Of a DNA stretch of 64,000 nt, positions 45,850-57,560 are shown one piece after another (position 1 is the stretch's first letter; the number at the start of each line of letters is the position of its first letter). Origin of the DNA: Cunninghamia lanceolata (taxonomy: Eukaryota > Streptophyta > Pinopsida > Cupressales > Cupressaceae); the NCBI GenBank assembly GCA_027924645.1, contig BSBN01000809.1, positions 44,050,001 through 44,114,000 of the forward strand. Direction: 5' to 3'. Made by a program: the position numbers and the translations under genes. The notes under the pieces were generated by a model that was not told the DNA's origin, did no database searches, and saw only the letters and a list, made by a program, of their open reading frames with translations.

Positions 45850-46310
45850 AAGGTCTTTCGACTATGCACTTTGATGGAGCTTGTTCAAAGGAAGGATCTG
45901 GTACTAGAGCTGTGTTTTTGTCTCCAGTTGATAAGCTTCTAAAATTCTCTTTCTTGTTGAAGTTTGCTTGTACAAATAATATTACAAAGTACGAAGCTTT
46001 TTTGCTAGGATTGAATGTGGCTATGAAACATGGGATCAAGATGTTAAGAGTGTATGGAGACTCAGAGTTAATTGTTTCCCAAATTAGAGATAAGTATGCT
46101 TCAAAGAACAAGAGTTAAAACAGTATAAACATGCTGTCTAGGATACAATTGAATTGTTTGATGCATTTTCAATAAATTGGATAGAGAGGTCAAAAAATGG
46201 TCATGGCACATTTTCTAGCCAATGTAGCCATAAGGCTAGATGATATCACTCTATCAGATGTCACAAATGTTGAAGCCAAACTCAGACCTGCAGTACCAGA
46301 CAATGTATGT
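45850..46310 (+). pseudogene. Element B extra RNase H (RVT_3 / archaeal-type), upstream of RT
   Basis: The frame 45864-46118 reads MHFDGACSKEG (first Asp at 45873), a KYEAFLLGL block (Glu), VYGDSELIVSQI (second Asp) and KYASKN. The homology continues after small disruptions (DTIELFDAF, INWIERS) to about 46260, with a LRPAVPDN ending. These are the D-E-D landmarks of RVT_3-type RNase H, the extra domain known from Tat elements. In that lineage it is usually placed between the conventional RNase H and integrase; here it precedes RT. It has stops and is inactive. Confidence 0.82.
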
Positions 46311-46319
46311 AGCTAGCAG

Positions 46320-47440
46320 GTGTTTGCTGATGATAAAGATTTGCTGAGATTTCTACATTGCATTGATGAATATGAGAACCAAGAAATTGATTTTCAAAAT
46401 TTTGTAGAGGTTATAGATGGAAAAGAGACTCTTTTGAGGAAGGAGGTAATTCAACTCAAAACAAATAAAATCCCCAGAGGGTTAGTTTCTCTAGAAAGAG
46501 CTTTTGACAATAGAGATCAGTGTGTTACAAAGGCATCTCCTACAAACAAGGATGACTTGGAGGAGATAAACTTGGGGACATCTCATGCCCCCAAAAGGGC
46601 ATATATTGGCAAACAGCTCAAACCACACATCAAGAACATGCTGATTGCATTGTTGAAGAAATATAAGCATGTCTTTGCTTGGTCATATGAGGACCTTAAG
46701 GCTTATAGAGAGGATCTATTCCAGCATGAGATCCCCTTGAAGCCTGGGGCTAAGCCATTCAGACAAAAACAGAGGCCAATTAACCCAACCTTAGATCCAA
46801 AAATGCAGCAAGAGCTTGTAAAGCTTAGGGAGGCTAGAATAATTGTGCCGATCAGACATTCAACCTGGGTGTCTAACCTTGTCCCAGTCAGAAAGAAAAA
46901 TGGTGACATCAGACTTTGTGTTGATTTTAGAAATCTGAATGTATCCTCTTTGAAAGATAATTATCTACTGCCCAACATGGAGGCTATGCTTCAAAAAGTG
47001 ACTGGTTATGAACTCTATCCATGATGGATAGATTTTTAGGGTACAATCAAGTGAAGGTAAAAGAATCTGAACAATACAAGACTGCCTTCACCACTCCATG
47101 GAGAACTTATGTTTATGTGAGAATGCCATTTGGACTAACAAATGTAGGTGCTACATTTCAAAGAGCTATGGATGTTGCTTTTGCAGGATTGATTGACTCA
47201 ATTCTGGTTGTTTATCAAGATGATTTAACTGCCTATTCAAAGAAGGAGGAGCAACACTATATGCACTTAGAACAGATTTTTATTAGAGCATTAGAATATG
47301 GGATTTCTCTTAATCCAAAGAAATGTGCTTTTGGGGTAGTTGAAGGAAAGCTCTTGGGCACATTGTTTCCAAGGATGGAGTTAGGATTGATCCTAAAAGG
47401 GTTGCTGCAATTGATAGAATTCAGATGCCTAAAACAGTGA
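46320..47440 (+). pseudogene. Element B reverse transcriptase
   Basis: 46320-47024: connector and RT fingers (ERAFDNRDQ, HIKNMLIALLKKYKHVFAWSYEDL, HEIPLKPGAKPFRQKQRP, LREARIIVPIRHSTWVSNLVPVRKKNGDIRLCVDFRNLN). After a frameshift at about 47021 the palm follows in 47021-47440: DRFLGYNQVKV, KTAFTTPW, VRMPFGLTNVGATFQRAMD and the catalytic VVYQDDLTAYS. The catalytic box is YQDD at 47213-47224 (YVDD is usual). It synthesises element cDNA when intact. Confidence 0.9.
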
Positions 47441-48186
47441 AAGCAATTCAGTCCTTCTTTGGACAGATTAATTTTGTTAGAAGATTTGTTCCTAACTTTG
47501 CAGAGACTACAAGGAACATTTCTAAGATGCTGAAGAAGGGTGAGATTATCAAGTGGGAGGGTGAAGCAATTACATCTTTTTAGAACATCAAACAGGCAAT
47601 AAAGATGGCTCCTGTGCTAAAATTTCCTAATTTTTCTAAGCCATTTCAATTGTTTTCATTTCCTTCTTTCCATATTGTTGCTGCATGTTTATTGCAGAAG
47701 AATGAGGAGGGTTTTGAACAACCTATTGCCTTCTTCAGCATGTCACTATAGACAGCTGAATTGAAGTATGATATCATGGAAAAACAAGCATATGCATAAA
47801 TTAGAGCAATCAAGAGCTTTAGGCCATATTTAGTAGGCTCTCAGATAGTTGCATATGTGCCCCATGCAACAGTTAAAGATATTTTTACTCAGCAAGAGGT
47901 AACTGGAAGAAGATGCAGATGGGTAAATAAACTACAAGAATTCAACATAGAGATACAGATCACAAAGCTGGTAAGGGGACAAGGTTTGGCAAAGATAATG
48001 ACAGAATCAAATCTGGAAGCATGCCAAGTGAACATGGTACAAAATGAAACTATTAATGTGTCAGAATCTGACTGGTATAAGGACATTATATATTATTTGC
48101 AGAATTTGAATTGTCCTTCCCACTTCAGTGATAGTCAGAAAAGGACCTTGAGATTACATGCAATCAAATACATAATTCTTTAAGGA
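47380..48186 (+). pseudogene. Element B conventional RNase H and connection to integrase
   Basis: In phase with the integrase: VAAIDRIQMPKTV (connection), SFFGQINFVRRFVPNF, then KPFQLFSFPSFHIVAACLL (first RNase H strand, with the usual Asp replaced), EQPIAFFS, AELKYDIMEKQAYA (Glu region) and VAYVPHATVKDIF (Asp position altered). WVNKLQEFNIEI marks the domain end. TAG/TAA stops occur at about 47581, 47749 and 47797. This is the standard Ty3 RNase H downstream of RT, so the element carries two RNase H modules. Confidence 0.82.
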
Positions 48187-49329
48187 GAGTTGTATTGGAA
48201 GAATCCTGAGGGTGTCCTACTGAGATGTGTGGATGAAAATCAGGTTGCTGATATTTTAAATGATCTGCACAAAGGAGTGTGTGGTGGACATTACACTACC
48301 AAGACAACAACCCACAAAATTCTTAGAGCAGGATATTGGTGGCCAACTCTTTTCTCGGATGCACAAAAGTTGGTAAGAAAATGTGACTCCTGCCAAAGAT
48401 TCTCAGGAAAACTGAAGTATGAAGATGCATTACCCCTTAGAACTGTAATTGTGGAGACACCATTTTAGTAATGGGGAATTGATTTTATAGGGGAAATCTC
48501 AAAAAAATCAAGTGGAGGACATAGTTGGATTCTGGTTGCTATTGATTATTTTACCAAATGGGTTGAAGCCATTCCAACTAAGAAGGCTACAAGCAGGGTG
48601 GTGATGGATTTTATTCTAGAGCACATTATTATCAGATTTGGAGTGCCAGCTACAATTGTCACGGACAATGCCATGTGCTTCAGATCTGGTGAATTTGTTG
48701 ATTTTTGCAATAAATATGGGATTAATCTGTCATATGCATCACCATATCATCCACAGGGAAATGGTTAGGCAGAGTCAAGCAACAAGAGCCTCATGAAAAT
48801 CATTAAAAGGATGGTAGATAAAAGCAAAAGGGCATGGGATTCAAAGTTAAAGATGGCACTATGGGCCAACCAGATGACAGTGAAAGAATCAATTAGAAGG
48901 TCACCTTTTGAGTTAGTGTATGGTGCACCAGCGAAGTTACCTATGAACAACCTTTTGCCAGTCTATAGATTTATACAAGAAAATGATACAGAGGTTAAGG
49001 ACTCAATGACTGAAAGAATAAATCAGTTGGTCGCATTGGATGAAATCAGAAGGGAGGCACACAAGAGAAATATCAAGAAACAACAGAAGATGAAATATTT
49101 GTTTGATAAAAGGGCTACAGAAAGGAAGTTTCAAATAAGTGACTTGGTCCTTGTTTGGAATGCAAAGAGCCAAGATGAGGGTAAGCATAATAAGTTTGAG
49201 CCATTATGGATGAAACCATATCAAATTAGCAATATACATGGAGAAAATTCCTACTTCCTTCAGGCCCTAAGTGGTGAATTATTGGAACTGCCAGTGCACG
49301 GTCAGTTCCTAAAGCCCTATTTTTCATAA
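48187..49329 (+). pseudogene. Element B integrase
   Basis: N-terminal HHCC zinc-binding region in 48190-48420 (HKGVCGGHY ... CDSCQ). The core has Asp at 48481 (GIDFIG), Asp at 48664 (VTDNAMCF) and Glu at 48772 (after a TAG in PHPQGNG-like context), giving the expected D(35)E spacing. The C-terminal part (48793-49329) carries SPFELVYGAPAKLP and a degenerate GPY/F-like WMKPYQI. The chromodomain of chromoviruses is absent. It would insert the cDNA and yield the 5-bp TSD seen here. Confidence 0.9.
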
Positions 49330-49488
49330 GTGATCATCCTCTATGCACATTTGTAAATTAGGTGTAAATAGTCTGTACGCGCCTTGTATGGTCGGTGTTG
49401 TTTTGCGTTTTGTGTTATGCCTGGTCTATCCCAGAGTAGTGCGGTTATCGTTGCAGCCTTACACCTGCACATCCCCAGTCGGAGCCAA
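49330..49488 (+). other. Element B 3' untranslated interior
   Basis: Short non-coding stretch between the integrase stop and the 3' LTR. No strong polypurine tract; the last bases are GTCGGAGCCAA. Confidence 0.55.
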
Positions 49489-51506
49489 TGTTACCGCCTG
49501 CATAAAATTTGAAGTTTCAAGCAACTTATTTTGCAGGCACCCTCCTGAAAAAGTCCAAAAAGGTTCTAAGTCTTTGGGACTCCTCATTATATTTCAAATA
49601 TAGCCTGATATTCTGAAGGAAGGGGTCATCATCATGTTTCCAGGTATCACCCTGATATTTCTTGTGGGGGGTCATCATGTTTCGAGTATCGGGTGATCTT
49701 AGTGAAGATCACCCCGATGTTGTTTTATCACCTCATGTTCACTTCACCACCCTGAGGTGCAGACGTCAATTTTATGTGGGGGGTGATATCCGCCTGTCTA
49801 GCGATTGGATATTCCAGAGGGGGTGATATTTCAATATTGGATGATATTCTGAATATCACCCTTGCCACCGAGGATCACCCCGATATCGCAATATGACGGT
49901 GACGTCATCAGGATCAGTGGGGGTGCATTAGGTGGTCCTCATGATGGTATTGGTCATCAAGATGGTGTTCAAATATCAGGTGATATTTTCTTATCGGGGT
50001 AATTTTCTAATAAGGGTGATATTTCACATTAGGGTGATGTGAAATATCGGGGTGATTTTTCAAAGGAGGATTATCATGCAGGTGGTTTACTGACATCAGG
50101 GTGATATTGAACATCAACCATCATGTAGAGGGATCATGATGAGGTTTATATTGGCGTCGTCGGGAGCAAAATCACCAACTATCATCTTCTGGTGTGGTCA
50201 TGCATATAAAGTGTTCAGGAGGTCACTGCAGGATGAATGTGGGATAATTTGTTCCCACATGATTTGAAATCAGGGTCATATTTCTTGGTGGGAAAAGTTT
50301 CAAATGCACTGTCCATTGCATTTCCAGGCACCGCGGGTTGGTATGCCATTAATGGCAGATGTTACAGGGTATGGGTGATGGTATGGACAGATCAAGTACC
50401 TGATTGAAGATGTGAATCCCCAGGTGGCGGTGCAGGGCTCGAGACCTTTCTGTCTCCCCCCTACCTGCCGCATTCAATATTTGAGCACCATTTTCTCATG
50501 ATGCATGGTATTTGGCAGATTTTTGAATTTTTTCCATGTAATTAATGCTAAGTGCACTCCCCTGCTGTATATAGCAGAATGTGTTGCTCATTTGTTGTGG
50601 TTGAAAACTGGACAAAATTTTGGTGCTGTGATGAGATATGACTTCATTGGTGGCTCTATCTTGGCTATCTTGTGAGTTTATGAGTCTCATGTTGTATGTT
50701 TTTCTGTATAAATCTACTGATATCATGCTGATTTAAATGAGTAATGCTATATTGCATGTGTTCTGTTATCTATCTCCAAATTGAGTATGTTCTTCTTCTG
50801 AATCTAAGCATCTAAGGGGTGTTTATGATTCTAGAATATAGGTTTACTGTGTTGAATGCTTGATTTCATACTTCTGCTCAAGGAGTAGATTAAATGTTTT
50901 AGATCAAGTGTTGGGAAGAATGTATTGCAGTGAGGATGTTGTAAGTAGAGATAACTGAATACCTAATTTTGGGAGGTATCTGTAAGGCAGATACTAAAAA
51001 CCCCCTTGATATCTAGTCTTTGGTATATGTTTATGCTGATCATTCACATCTGTATGTCTATTGAATCCAAGCCCTGGATAGGCACCAGTCTAGTCTTGTA
51101 TTGAGGTTACACCCAAGGTCCTAGTTTTGCATCTAAATATCAAAAATCAAACTCTAAGCTTCAAATCCCAACCATTAGGACCTTAGAAGTAGTTTAGGAC
51201 CAAAATCCTCTATCTCACAACTGAACATAGGCCCAAAGTTAGCCCCTTTGCACTTATCTCACAGTTTTGGTCTACATAAAAGAGGATTCATCTGTTTTAT
51301 GTCAACATCCTAGCCAGTTCACAAGCAAATCCCATGGAGGTTGAATAGGGAATACCCCCTTGGCTTTGCAGAGCCTAAAGAAGAAGAGGGGGTATTATAG
51401 AGTCTATCTCCTACACTGTTGGCCCCTCGCCCAGAAATCCTGTTGATCAATGATGGATACCGTGTAGGGATAACTGGGAAACATCCAGTCAGATTGAGAA
51501 GAAACA
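49489..51506 (+). repeat. Element B right (3') LTR
   Basis: TGTTACCGCC to GAAACA, uninterrupted. It carries the same dense GGTGATAT/ATATCACC cluster and the TATATAGCAG box (about 50567) as the left LTR. Confidence 0.93.
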
Positions 51507-51511
51507 TGGCA

Positions 51512-52132
51512 GATGAAGTTACTTTCAACACTCAAGGGGTTGTTATCAGCCTTGACAACAATTCTGATCGTTATGACAACAGTCATTCTTTTGATTGTAG
51601 TCATGATTTAAATGTTATGGCACATGAGGAAACTGTTGTAGGAGAGACTTCTAGTGTTGGAACATAAGATATGGGTGTCAAACATGAGGAAAGCAAGGAG
51701 AATACAAGCCATAACAATTTTATTTTTTTTGACAACAGTCTAATCTATTTGCATTAGAGTGAGGTTATTGTCATTTCACATGACAATGATGGTGGTGTGG
51801 AGTCACCTAATATAGACACTCAATTTTTGGGTGACATTGATGCAATAGGTGTTGCAGACTTGAGCCACAACAAGTTTAATTTTGCAAATTAAACCTTGGG
51901 AGATATGAACAAATTAGAAAAGTTACTTGTTGGTGATAGGTCCTAGGATAGATCCTTGGTTGGACATGCATCTACTTTGGAGGAAGCAGTGTGCATCAAT
52001 ATTAGCAAATCAACAGCCTCTAACATGTCATTTGAACCATCCATAGAGGTTCATAACAACATCACACTTAATGATGATGTGTGTGAAGTGGATGACACAC
52101 ATGAGGATGCTTACCAATCAGTGAGTGATGAT
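51512..52132 (+). pseudogene. Element C interior 2, continuation after element B
   Basis: Resumes with GATGAAGTTACTTTCAAC exactly where 38360 stopped, after discounting the TSD. The phase is preserved, with GAC-rich acidic codons (DNNSD, CSHDLNVM, ESPNIDTQFLGDIDAIG, HASTLEEAVC). It aligns to 32950-33560 of interior 1. Stops include a TAA at 51665. It ends abruptly at 52132, where a new LTR (element D) begins. Confidence 0.9.
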
Positions 52133-52804
52133 TGTAGTGCCCCTCCATTTTCACTTTGTTGGTGCATGTAGTCTAGCTAAGGAACCTGAAGATAAAGATG
52201 GAACATAAGTTTCTGTTAGTACTTTCATGGGTATGATGCATATTGTTATGTTATTATTATTATGCAGAGATTTATTTGGATAGTTAGGTGATGCAGTAGT
52301 ATGTTGTTAGGATAAGTGGAAAGGGTGACATCGTACCATTGAACATATGGGGGACATATGGGAATGAGATATGGATGTTAGAGTTCCCTTCCCTAGTGCT
52401 TCAACTATTATGCATGTGTTGTCTAATATGTATGTTTGAGTCAACAAGTACTAGGCTACATCTCCCCCTGAATTGGCAGGTCTGAGCATACCTTGAAACC
52501 CAATGGATCAGTTGATCGGAGATAGCACTCGGTCCCCTACCCTAGCCATCATCCTTGAAGAGGATGAGTGCTTTGTTTAATACCTTGTCAAGTACTGTCA
52601 GTGGTTAGTCAGTGTCATTTCAAGTTTTTCTTTTGACCTTGATTAGTGGTCAGGTGATTGTTTATGTTTTTGGTTTAATTTGTCTAATAATATGCCTTGT
52701 TAAATAAATATATAACCATAATTAATAAATAATAATAATAAGGTAAAATATTATAAAGTTAGGATAGTTGGAAATTCTGTGCAATAGATATTGTTTTGTC
52801 TTCC

Positions 52805-52814
52805 TATAAATATT
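52805..52814 (+). promoter_or_regulatory. Possible TATA box of element D LTR
   Basis: TATAAATATT in CCTATAAATATTTTAG, placed mid-LTR as expected for the U3/R boundary. Judged from sequence only. Confidence 0.45.
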
Positions 52815-53544
52815 TTAGAGTTTTAGGGATTTTTCATTCAGTGTTCTAGGGAAAGTGGAAATTGCAGAGAAAGTTTGGGCTCCACATCAAATTTCTATTC
52901 TACTAAGCATTGGTCCAGGTTGGATTTCAAACTTCCGTTTACTTATTTTCTTGCACGTAAGATCAATGGATTGATTTTTCCCTTGTTTCTAAAAATATAA
53001 GTTTTGATTTGCTCCATTCTGCCTAGGAAATGAGGCATTTATTTCCACATAAAAATAATCAATAAATGTATTGTAAATATCCTAAAATCATGGCATTCCA
53101 TGACATTGAGTTTTACCTCCCAACTATGATTCCTGAGATTTTGGGGAAAAGCCTGTTCATCAGGGGGATTAGGTGCATTTTTAGCACTCATTTCATGGGA
53201 GATAGGTAGACATCTCTTTAAGATTCTCAAACCCCTCCCTTGTTGGTATTAGATCATTCATTATCTTGGGCTACTAAGTTAAAGTGGAGATCATAGTGAT
53301 GAGTGCCAAGTTGCACTCATGAAACATATCTTTTTGCCTCTCTTTTTCTCCTTCCCGAGTCCATCTTTCCTAATAACTGCACCCAAACAAGCTAGCAAGA
53401 TCATTCTATTTTATGATAAATTGAGATAGATTACTTAAGATTATAATTTCTGATTGAGTGACTAATATGCACAGAATTGATGGAAAATGTAGAAAACTTC
53501 TCTCCTTTTTGATTCAACAGGTGTAGATGCCAGGAACAATAATT

Positions 53545-53785
53545 TTATGCATCTCCAGAGATAGTCTTAAATGATCTCTGGAGACAATACCAAAGGACCA
53601 TGGCACCTAAATTTTTGAAGAAATGAGGAATGCCTCTCTAGAGCTCTGCGGGAGTCTGGAGCATCTCCAGAGCTGAACAGAGAAAGCTACAATATCTCCA
53701 GAGCTACAGACATATCTCTGGAGCTACAGACATATCTCCAGAGCTACAGACAGGAACAGTTATCTCCAACGCCTCCTGAAAGCAG
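53545..53785 (+). repeat. CTCCAGAG / CTCTGGAG repeats in element D LTR
   Basis: About eight copies of ATCTCCAGAG or its near-palindromic partner TCTCTGGAG. Around 53685-53750 they form about 20-bp tandem units (ATCTCCAGAGCTACAGAC). Related CTCCGGAGCCTACAGAG / CTCCAGAGCCTATAGAG copies recur in the interior at about 61390-61440. Confidence 0.8.
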
Positions 53786-54679
53786 GGCATATTTCCAGCA
53801 TAAGTTGCCAACCAAGCACTCTCAGCAGTGGTCATAATACCCCTCATTTCACTCAAATCATCACCTGAGTGGTGAAGGGTCATCTTTAGTTAAACTGCTG
53901 GAGCTTTGTCTTTTCAAAGTTTTTGCATGAGTTATGATGGAAATGATTCAATATCCTTATTTTCAGGGCCTCGATGCCCAAATGTATTAAGACTCAAACT
54001 TAGATTCTGAGTGGACTTTTGTTCCACTCAAGTCTACTTTTATTTGCATGGTTTTCTTTCGTAGTTAAATAGCTAGTGTAATAAAGAGATGGATGTCATC
54101 TCATAGAAGAACTGATAGATAAGATAAGTGTTAAGTCATCACTCCTTTTGATATATACTTGTAGAAACAAAAGAAGAAATATACAATGATTGAATTATTC
54201 TAATTCTCAGTAATCTTAGTTCTGTGTTAGAAATATTTTCATGAATACAGAGTGAATGAGTTGGATTAGATCTAGTTGTGATCTTCCTTTGTGCTAATTT
54301 TCTACTATAGCCTTCAGCCCCAAGGGTGTCGAGCAAGGGCCCACTCTCACCACCAAAGGCAGAAGGCTAGTACCATTGCTTTATTACTTTAGATTTTGCT
54401 GTGAAAAGTATTTCTTATTTTTGATAGATAGATGCATGTTACTGTTTTAAGATTGCTTTGAGTAAATTTCCTATTTTATTCTATTTTCCAGCATTCTTTA
54501 AATTCATTTGGTAAGTAGGCAGATTAGTTTTTTCAATTTAGTAGAAGCAATTCAGATTAAGTTAGGAACACTGATAACTGTAGAATCCCTAGTTGTAAAC
54601 AGCCGAGGACACAGCCCCTAGATTATTGACATCTAAAAAATAGATTAAATGATGAGGTATAATGACATCTCACCATTTT

Positions 54680-54697
54680 TGGTGCCGTTGCTGGGGA
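54680..54697 (+). other. Element D primer-binding site, tRNA-Asp type
   Basis: TGGTGCCGTTGCTGGGGA, two C-to-T differences from the common plant PBS for tRNA-Asp (TGGCGCCGTTGCCGGGGA). Confidence 0.88.
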
Positions 54698-54751
54698 TGT
54701 ATTGTGTTAATTAGGGAAACTGAGTTAAAATAGTTTTTAGGATAGATCTGT

Positions 54752-56790
54752 ATGGTTAGAGCTAGAGACTTGAAAGGAAGATATATAAAGCAGACACCCC
54801 AACAACAAACCATAGGGGAAAGCAGTGGGGTGGTACAAGATCTTGTTGAGGAGAGAAACCTAGAGCCTACTTTGGAAGCTGCACCTCAGAACAATAATCC
54901 CTTAGATCCTCCAAATCTCCCACTTGCCGATTATATCCAGGATTTACAACAAAAGTTTCAGGCAGATCCTTTAATAGAACCTAATTTCCTAGAACCTCAG
55001 GGAGAAGAACCAATACTAAACATGGAAAATGATAATCATAGGGAAGAGCAAAATCAGGCTCCAAGAACCTTCTCATATCCTATTGTTTTGGCTGGTGGAG
55101 ACAATGCTCCTATGAAGAATATCTCACTAGCACACCTGCCAAATTTTAGAGGACTTTCTTCTGAGGATCCAGATCAGTTCTTGTTTGAATTCAAAGTAGT
55201 CTGTCAGACTTATGATTATGGATCAGATAACCAGAAACTCAAACTATTCCCTTCAACTCTGAAAGATTCTACAATGAGATAGTTTATGGGTTTACCCCAG
55301 AATTCTATCTATTCTTGGGATCAGATGGAAATAGAGTTTTTGGAAAAATACCAAGATTATTGTAGATCCAGTAATAAAAATGAAGAATTGTTTAAAATTA
55401 GGCAGGGGAGGAAGAGTCCTTAGAGGACTATGTGGATAGGTTTAATTTTGCCTTGAGAAGGTATGGTAACCCAGTAGATCACTCCTTGGCCAGAACCCTG
55501 TTTGTAAAAGGATTGGATAAAGAATCAAAACAGGCATTGGATCTAATGGGACAAGGAAACATCAACAAAATAGAAATACCTGATATAGAAGAACTCTGCA
55601 GGAACTACTCTAGAACCCAAGATGGAGTAAGGTCATCCAAAAATTTTAAAGGGAGGAATGAAATATGACAGTTAATGGAAGAGATTGCAAATCTAAAAAC
55701 AGACATTTTAGTCCAATTAAATACCACATTGGATGGGATTCAGGAAAAAACTAGAACAACTGATCAAAACAGAGCAACTGAACCACTCTCCATCTATTGT
55801 CCTAGGTGTAGAAACAAACATCTATTGAGATAATGCCCTTTAGACAAATTAGAGATTTGTCAGATCTGTGATAAGGAACATCCTACCAGTCAATGTAGTC
55901 AACTTCCAGCCTTGAAAAGATTGAGTAAGAAGAATGCTGTAATAGAAGAGGAATTGACCTATGTGGGATAAAAATAAGATGGGAATTTTCCTTACAATTA
56001 GTATTCAAACCAGCCCTCTTATAGGGGTCCTTCTAATTGGGGACAACAAAATTGGCCAAATCAACATTGGCAAAACCAAAATTGGCAAAATCAGCCTTGG
56101 GGAAATCAACAGTGGCCACCACAGTTTGGATCACAAAACATGCAACCTCAATGGGGTTCTCAATAGGGATATAATCAACAATACCAGGGACAACCTAGAC
56201 ATTTCCAACCTCAACAACAAGCTTTACTAATTGGACCCTCCAACACACAAGGTCAAGCACAAAATGAACCAGTTAGCCAACCACCTTTACCAGCTCAACC
56301 TATACCAAACCCACATAATAAACAGGAAGCAGCTGTTTACATGACAGAGCAAGAAAATCTGGCTAGAATTAATGATATATATTCAAATAATCTACAGCTG
56401 CGTTCTGGGAAAGCATTCCCAAGACCATCTCCTCCAACTATAGTTGAAGTAACCAATGATGAGGAACCTAAAAATTCATCCACTCAACCCCTGGAGGAGA
56501 TTACTAATGAAAAAGTGCTAAAAGAATCATCCTTGGACAACTCTAGAGTTGCTCATAAAAGACCAACTCCAGAGAACATTCCTGGACACAATTCTGACAA
56601 GAGCTCTGGAGATGGAAAAAATAGCACCATACCTAGAACAACTTAAACAAAATGTTCCCCAAAAAAAGATCTTACAAAAACAAATCCAAACTAACCTAGA
56701 ATTAGAACTTTTACAAGAAATCAAGCAACTAAACATTGAAATTCCCCTTCTCCAGGCAATCAGAGATGTTCCAGAACTAAATCAGTTTAT
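54752..56790 (+). pseudogene. Element D Gag
   Basis: It starts at the ATG at 54752 (MVRARDLKGRYIKQTP). The Gag core is in 55090-55660: ISLAHLPNFRGLSSEDPDQFLFEF, LKLFPSTLKDSTMR, SWDQMEIEFLEKY, DYVDRFNFALRRYG and LFVKGLDKES. It is followed by two CCHC/CCCH-like clusters (CPRC at about 55800; CQICDKEHPTSQC at about 55860-55900). Next comes an unusual Asn/Gln/Trp-rich tail (56035-56230) with repeated NW-type spacing (QNWPNQHWQNQNW), and an acidic linker to the protease. Stops (55280, 55852) and at least one frameshift near 55400 inactivate it. Confidence 0.85.
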
Positions 56791-56809
56791 TAAATAGCAT
56801 TGTATCAAA

Positions 56810-57560
56810 ATGCAGGGCAGGAAGAAAAACTTTCCCTCCACAATACAGGTGGAAGGAAAAGTACTAGAGCTATTGATGGGAGAAATTCTCCTTCCAAAAT
56901 ATGGAGACCCTGGAAACCCTGTCATAACTGTTTTCATCTCAGGGGTAGAAATTTCAAATGTTTTGGTTGATTTTGGAGCAGCAATTAATGTAATGACAGT
57001 CCACACAATCGACAAATTAGCTCTATCGGGTATCCAATCCATAACTACAATTCTTCAACTTGCTAATCAGTCAGTAGCTATTCCAAAAGGAGTAATCACT
57101 GATGTACTAGTTGTGATAGATTCATGGGAATTTCCAGTGGACTTCCTGATATTAGAACCTAGAAACCAGAGAAATGCTTATCCACTGATCTTAGGAAGAC
57201 CATGGATGGTTATAGCAACAGCATCTATTGATTGTCAAACTGGGGATATGGTCATTTCTAATGGGATAGATCTGAAGAAAATATCTCTGTATCCTCCATC
57301 TAAACCATCAATGCATTATACAGGAAGAGTATGGGTGGATGAGCTAGAAAATAATGACAACAATGCCTCAGTAGCTATAGTAACCATCAAGAAACATCTG
57401 GGAGAATTAGAAGAAGAAATATACTATGATACAACATAAGACATTACTCACATCCTAATTAATGAGGATGTGATGGAACTCACCCAAGATTCTAAGTGAG
57501 AACTTCTTACTTCTTTTCATTTTACCCTCGTCAACATCATTCCTTGTGGGGAAACATTTT
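56810..57560 (+). pseudogene. Element D aspartic protease
   Basis: A 209-codon open frame. The catalytic block is NVLVDFGAAINVM (about 56957-56995), D-F-G-A instead of D-[ST]-G-A. The supporting ILGRPWMVIATASID block lies at about 57190-57240. The phase continues through two stops (57437, 57497) into the RT, so protease and RT were one polyprotein. Confidence 0.85.

Larger units (their letters stand above)
38361..51506 (+). mobile_element. Element B: Ty3/Gypsy (Tat-like) retrotransposon
   Basis: Left LTR 38361-42688 (containing element G), interior 42689-49488, right LTR 49489-51506. The 5-bp TSD TGGCA is perfect at 38356-38360 and 51507-51511. The outer ends are TGTTACCGCC and GAAACA. The interior reads Gag, protease, an extra RNase H, RT, conventional RNase H and integrase, all decayed by stops and frameshifts. 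There is no chromodomain after integrase. The type of PBS and the extra RNase H point to the Tat/Ogre side of plant Gypsy elements. Length without element G is about 10.8 kb. Confidence 0.93.
52133..54675 (+). repeat. Element D 5' LTR
   Basis: It starts TGTAGTGCCCC exactly where element C homology ends, and stops at about 54672-54675 (TCACCA), four to seven bases before the PBS. Length is about 2.54 kb. With no partner in the window, the right end is inferred from the PBS position. Confidence 0.8.

Noticed and set aside
43121..49188. Minus-strand open frames within element B (for example 43121-43312, 43667-43936, 46703-46909, 48765-48950)
   Set aside because: They are antisense shadows of the Gag, RT and integrase frames.
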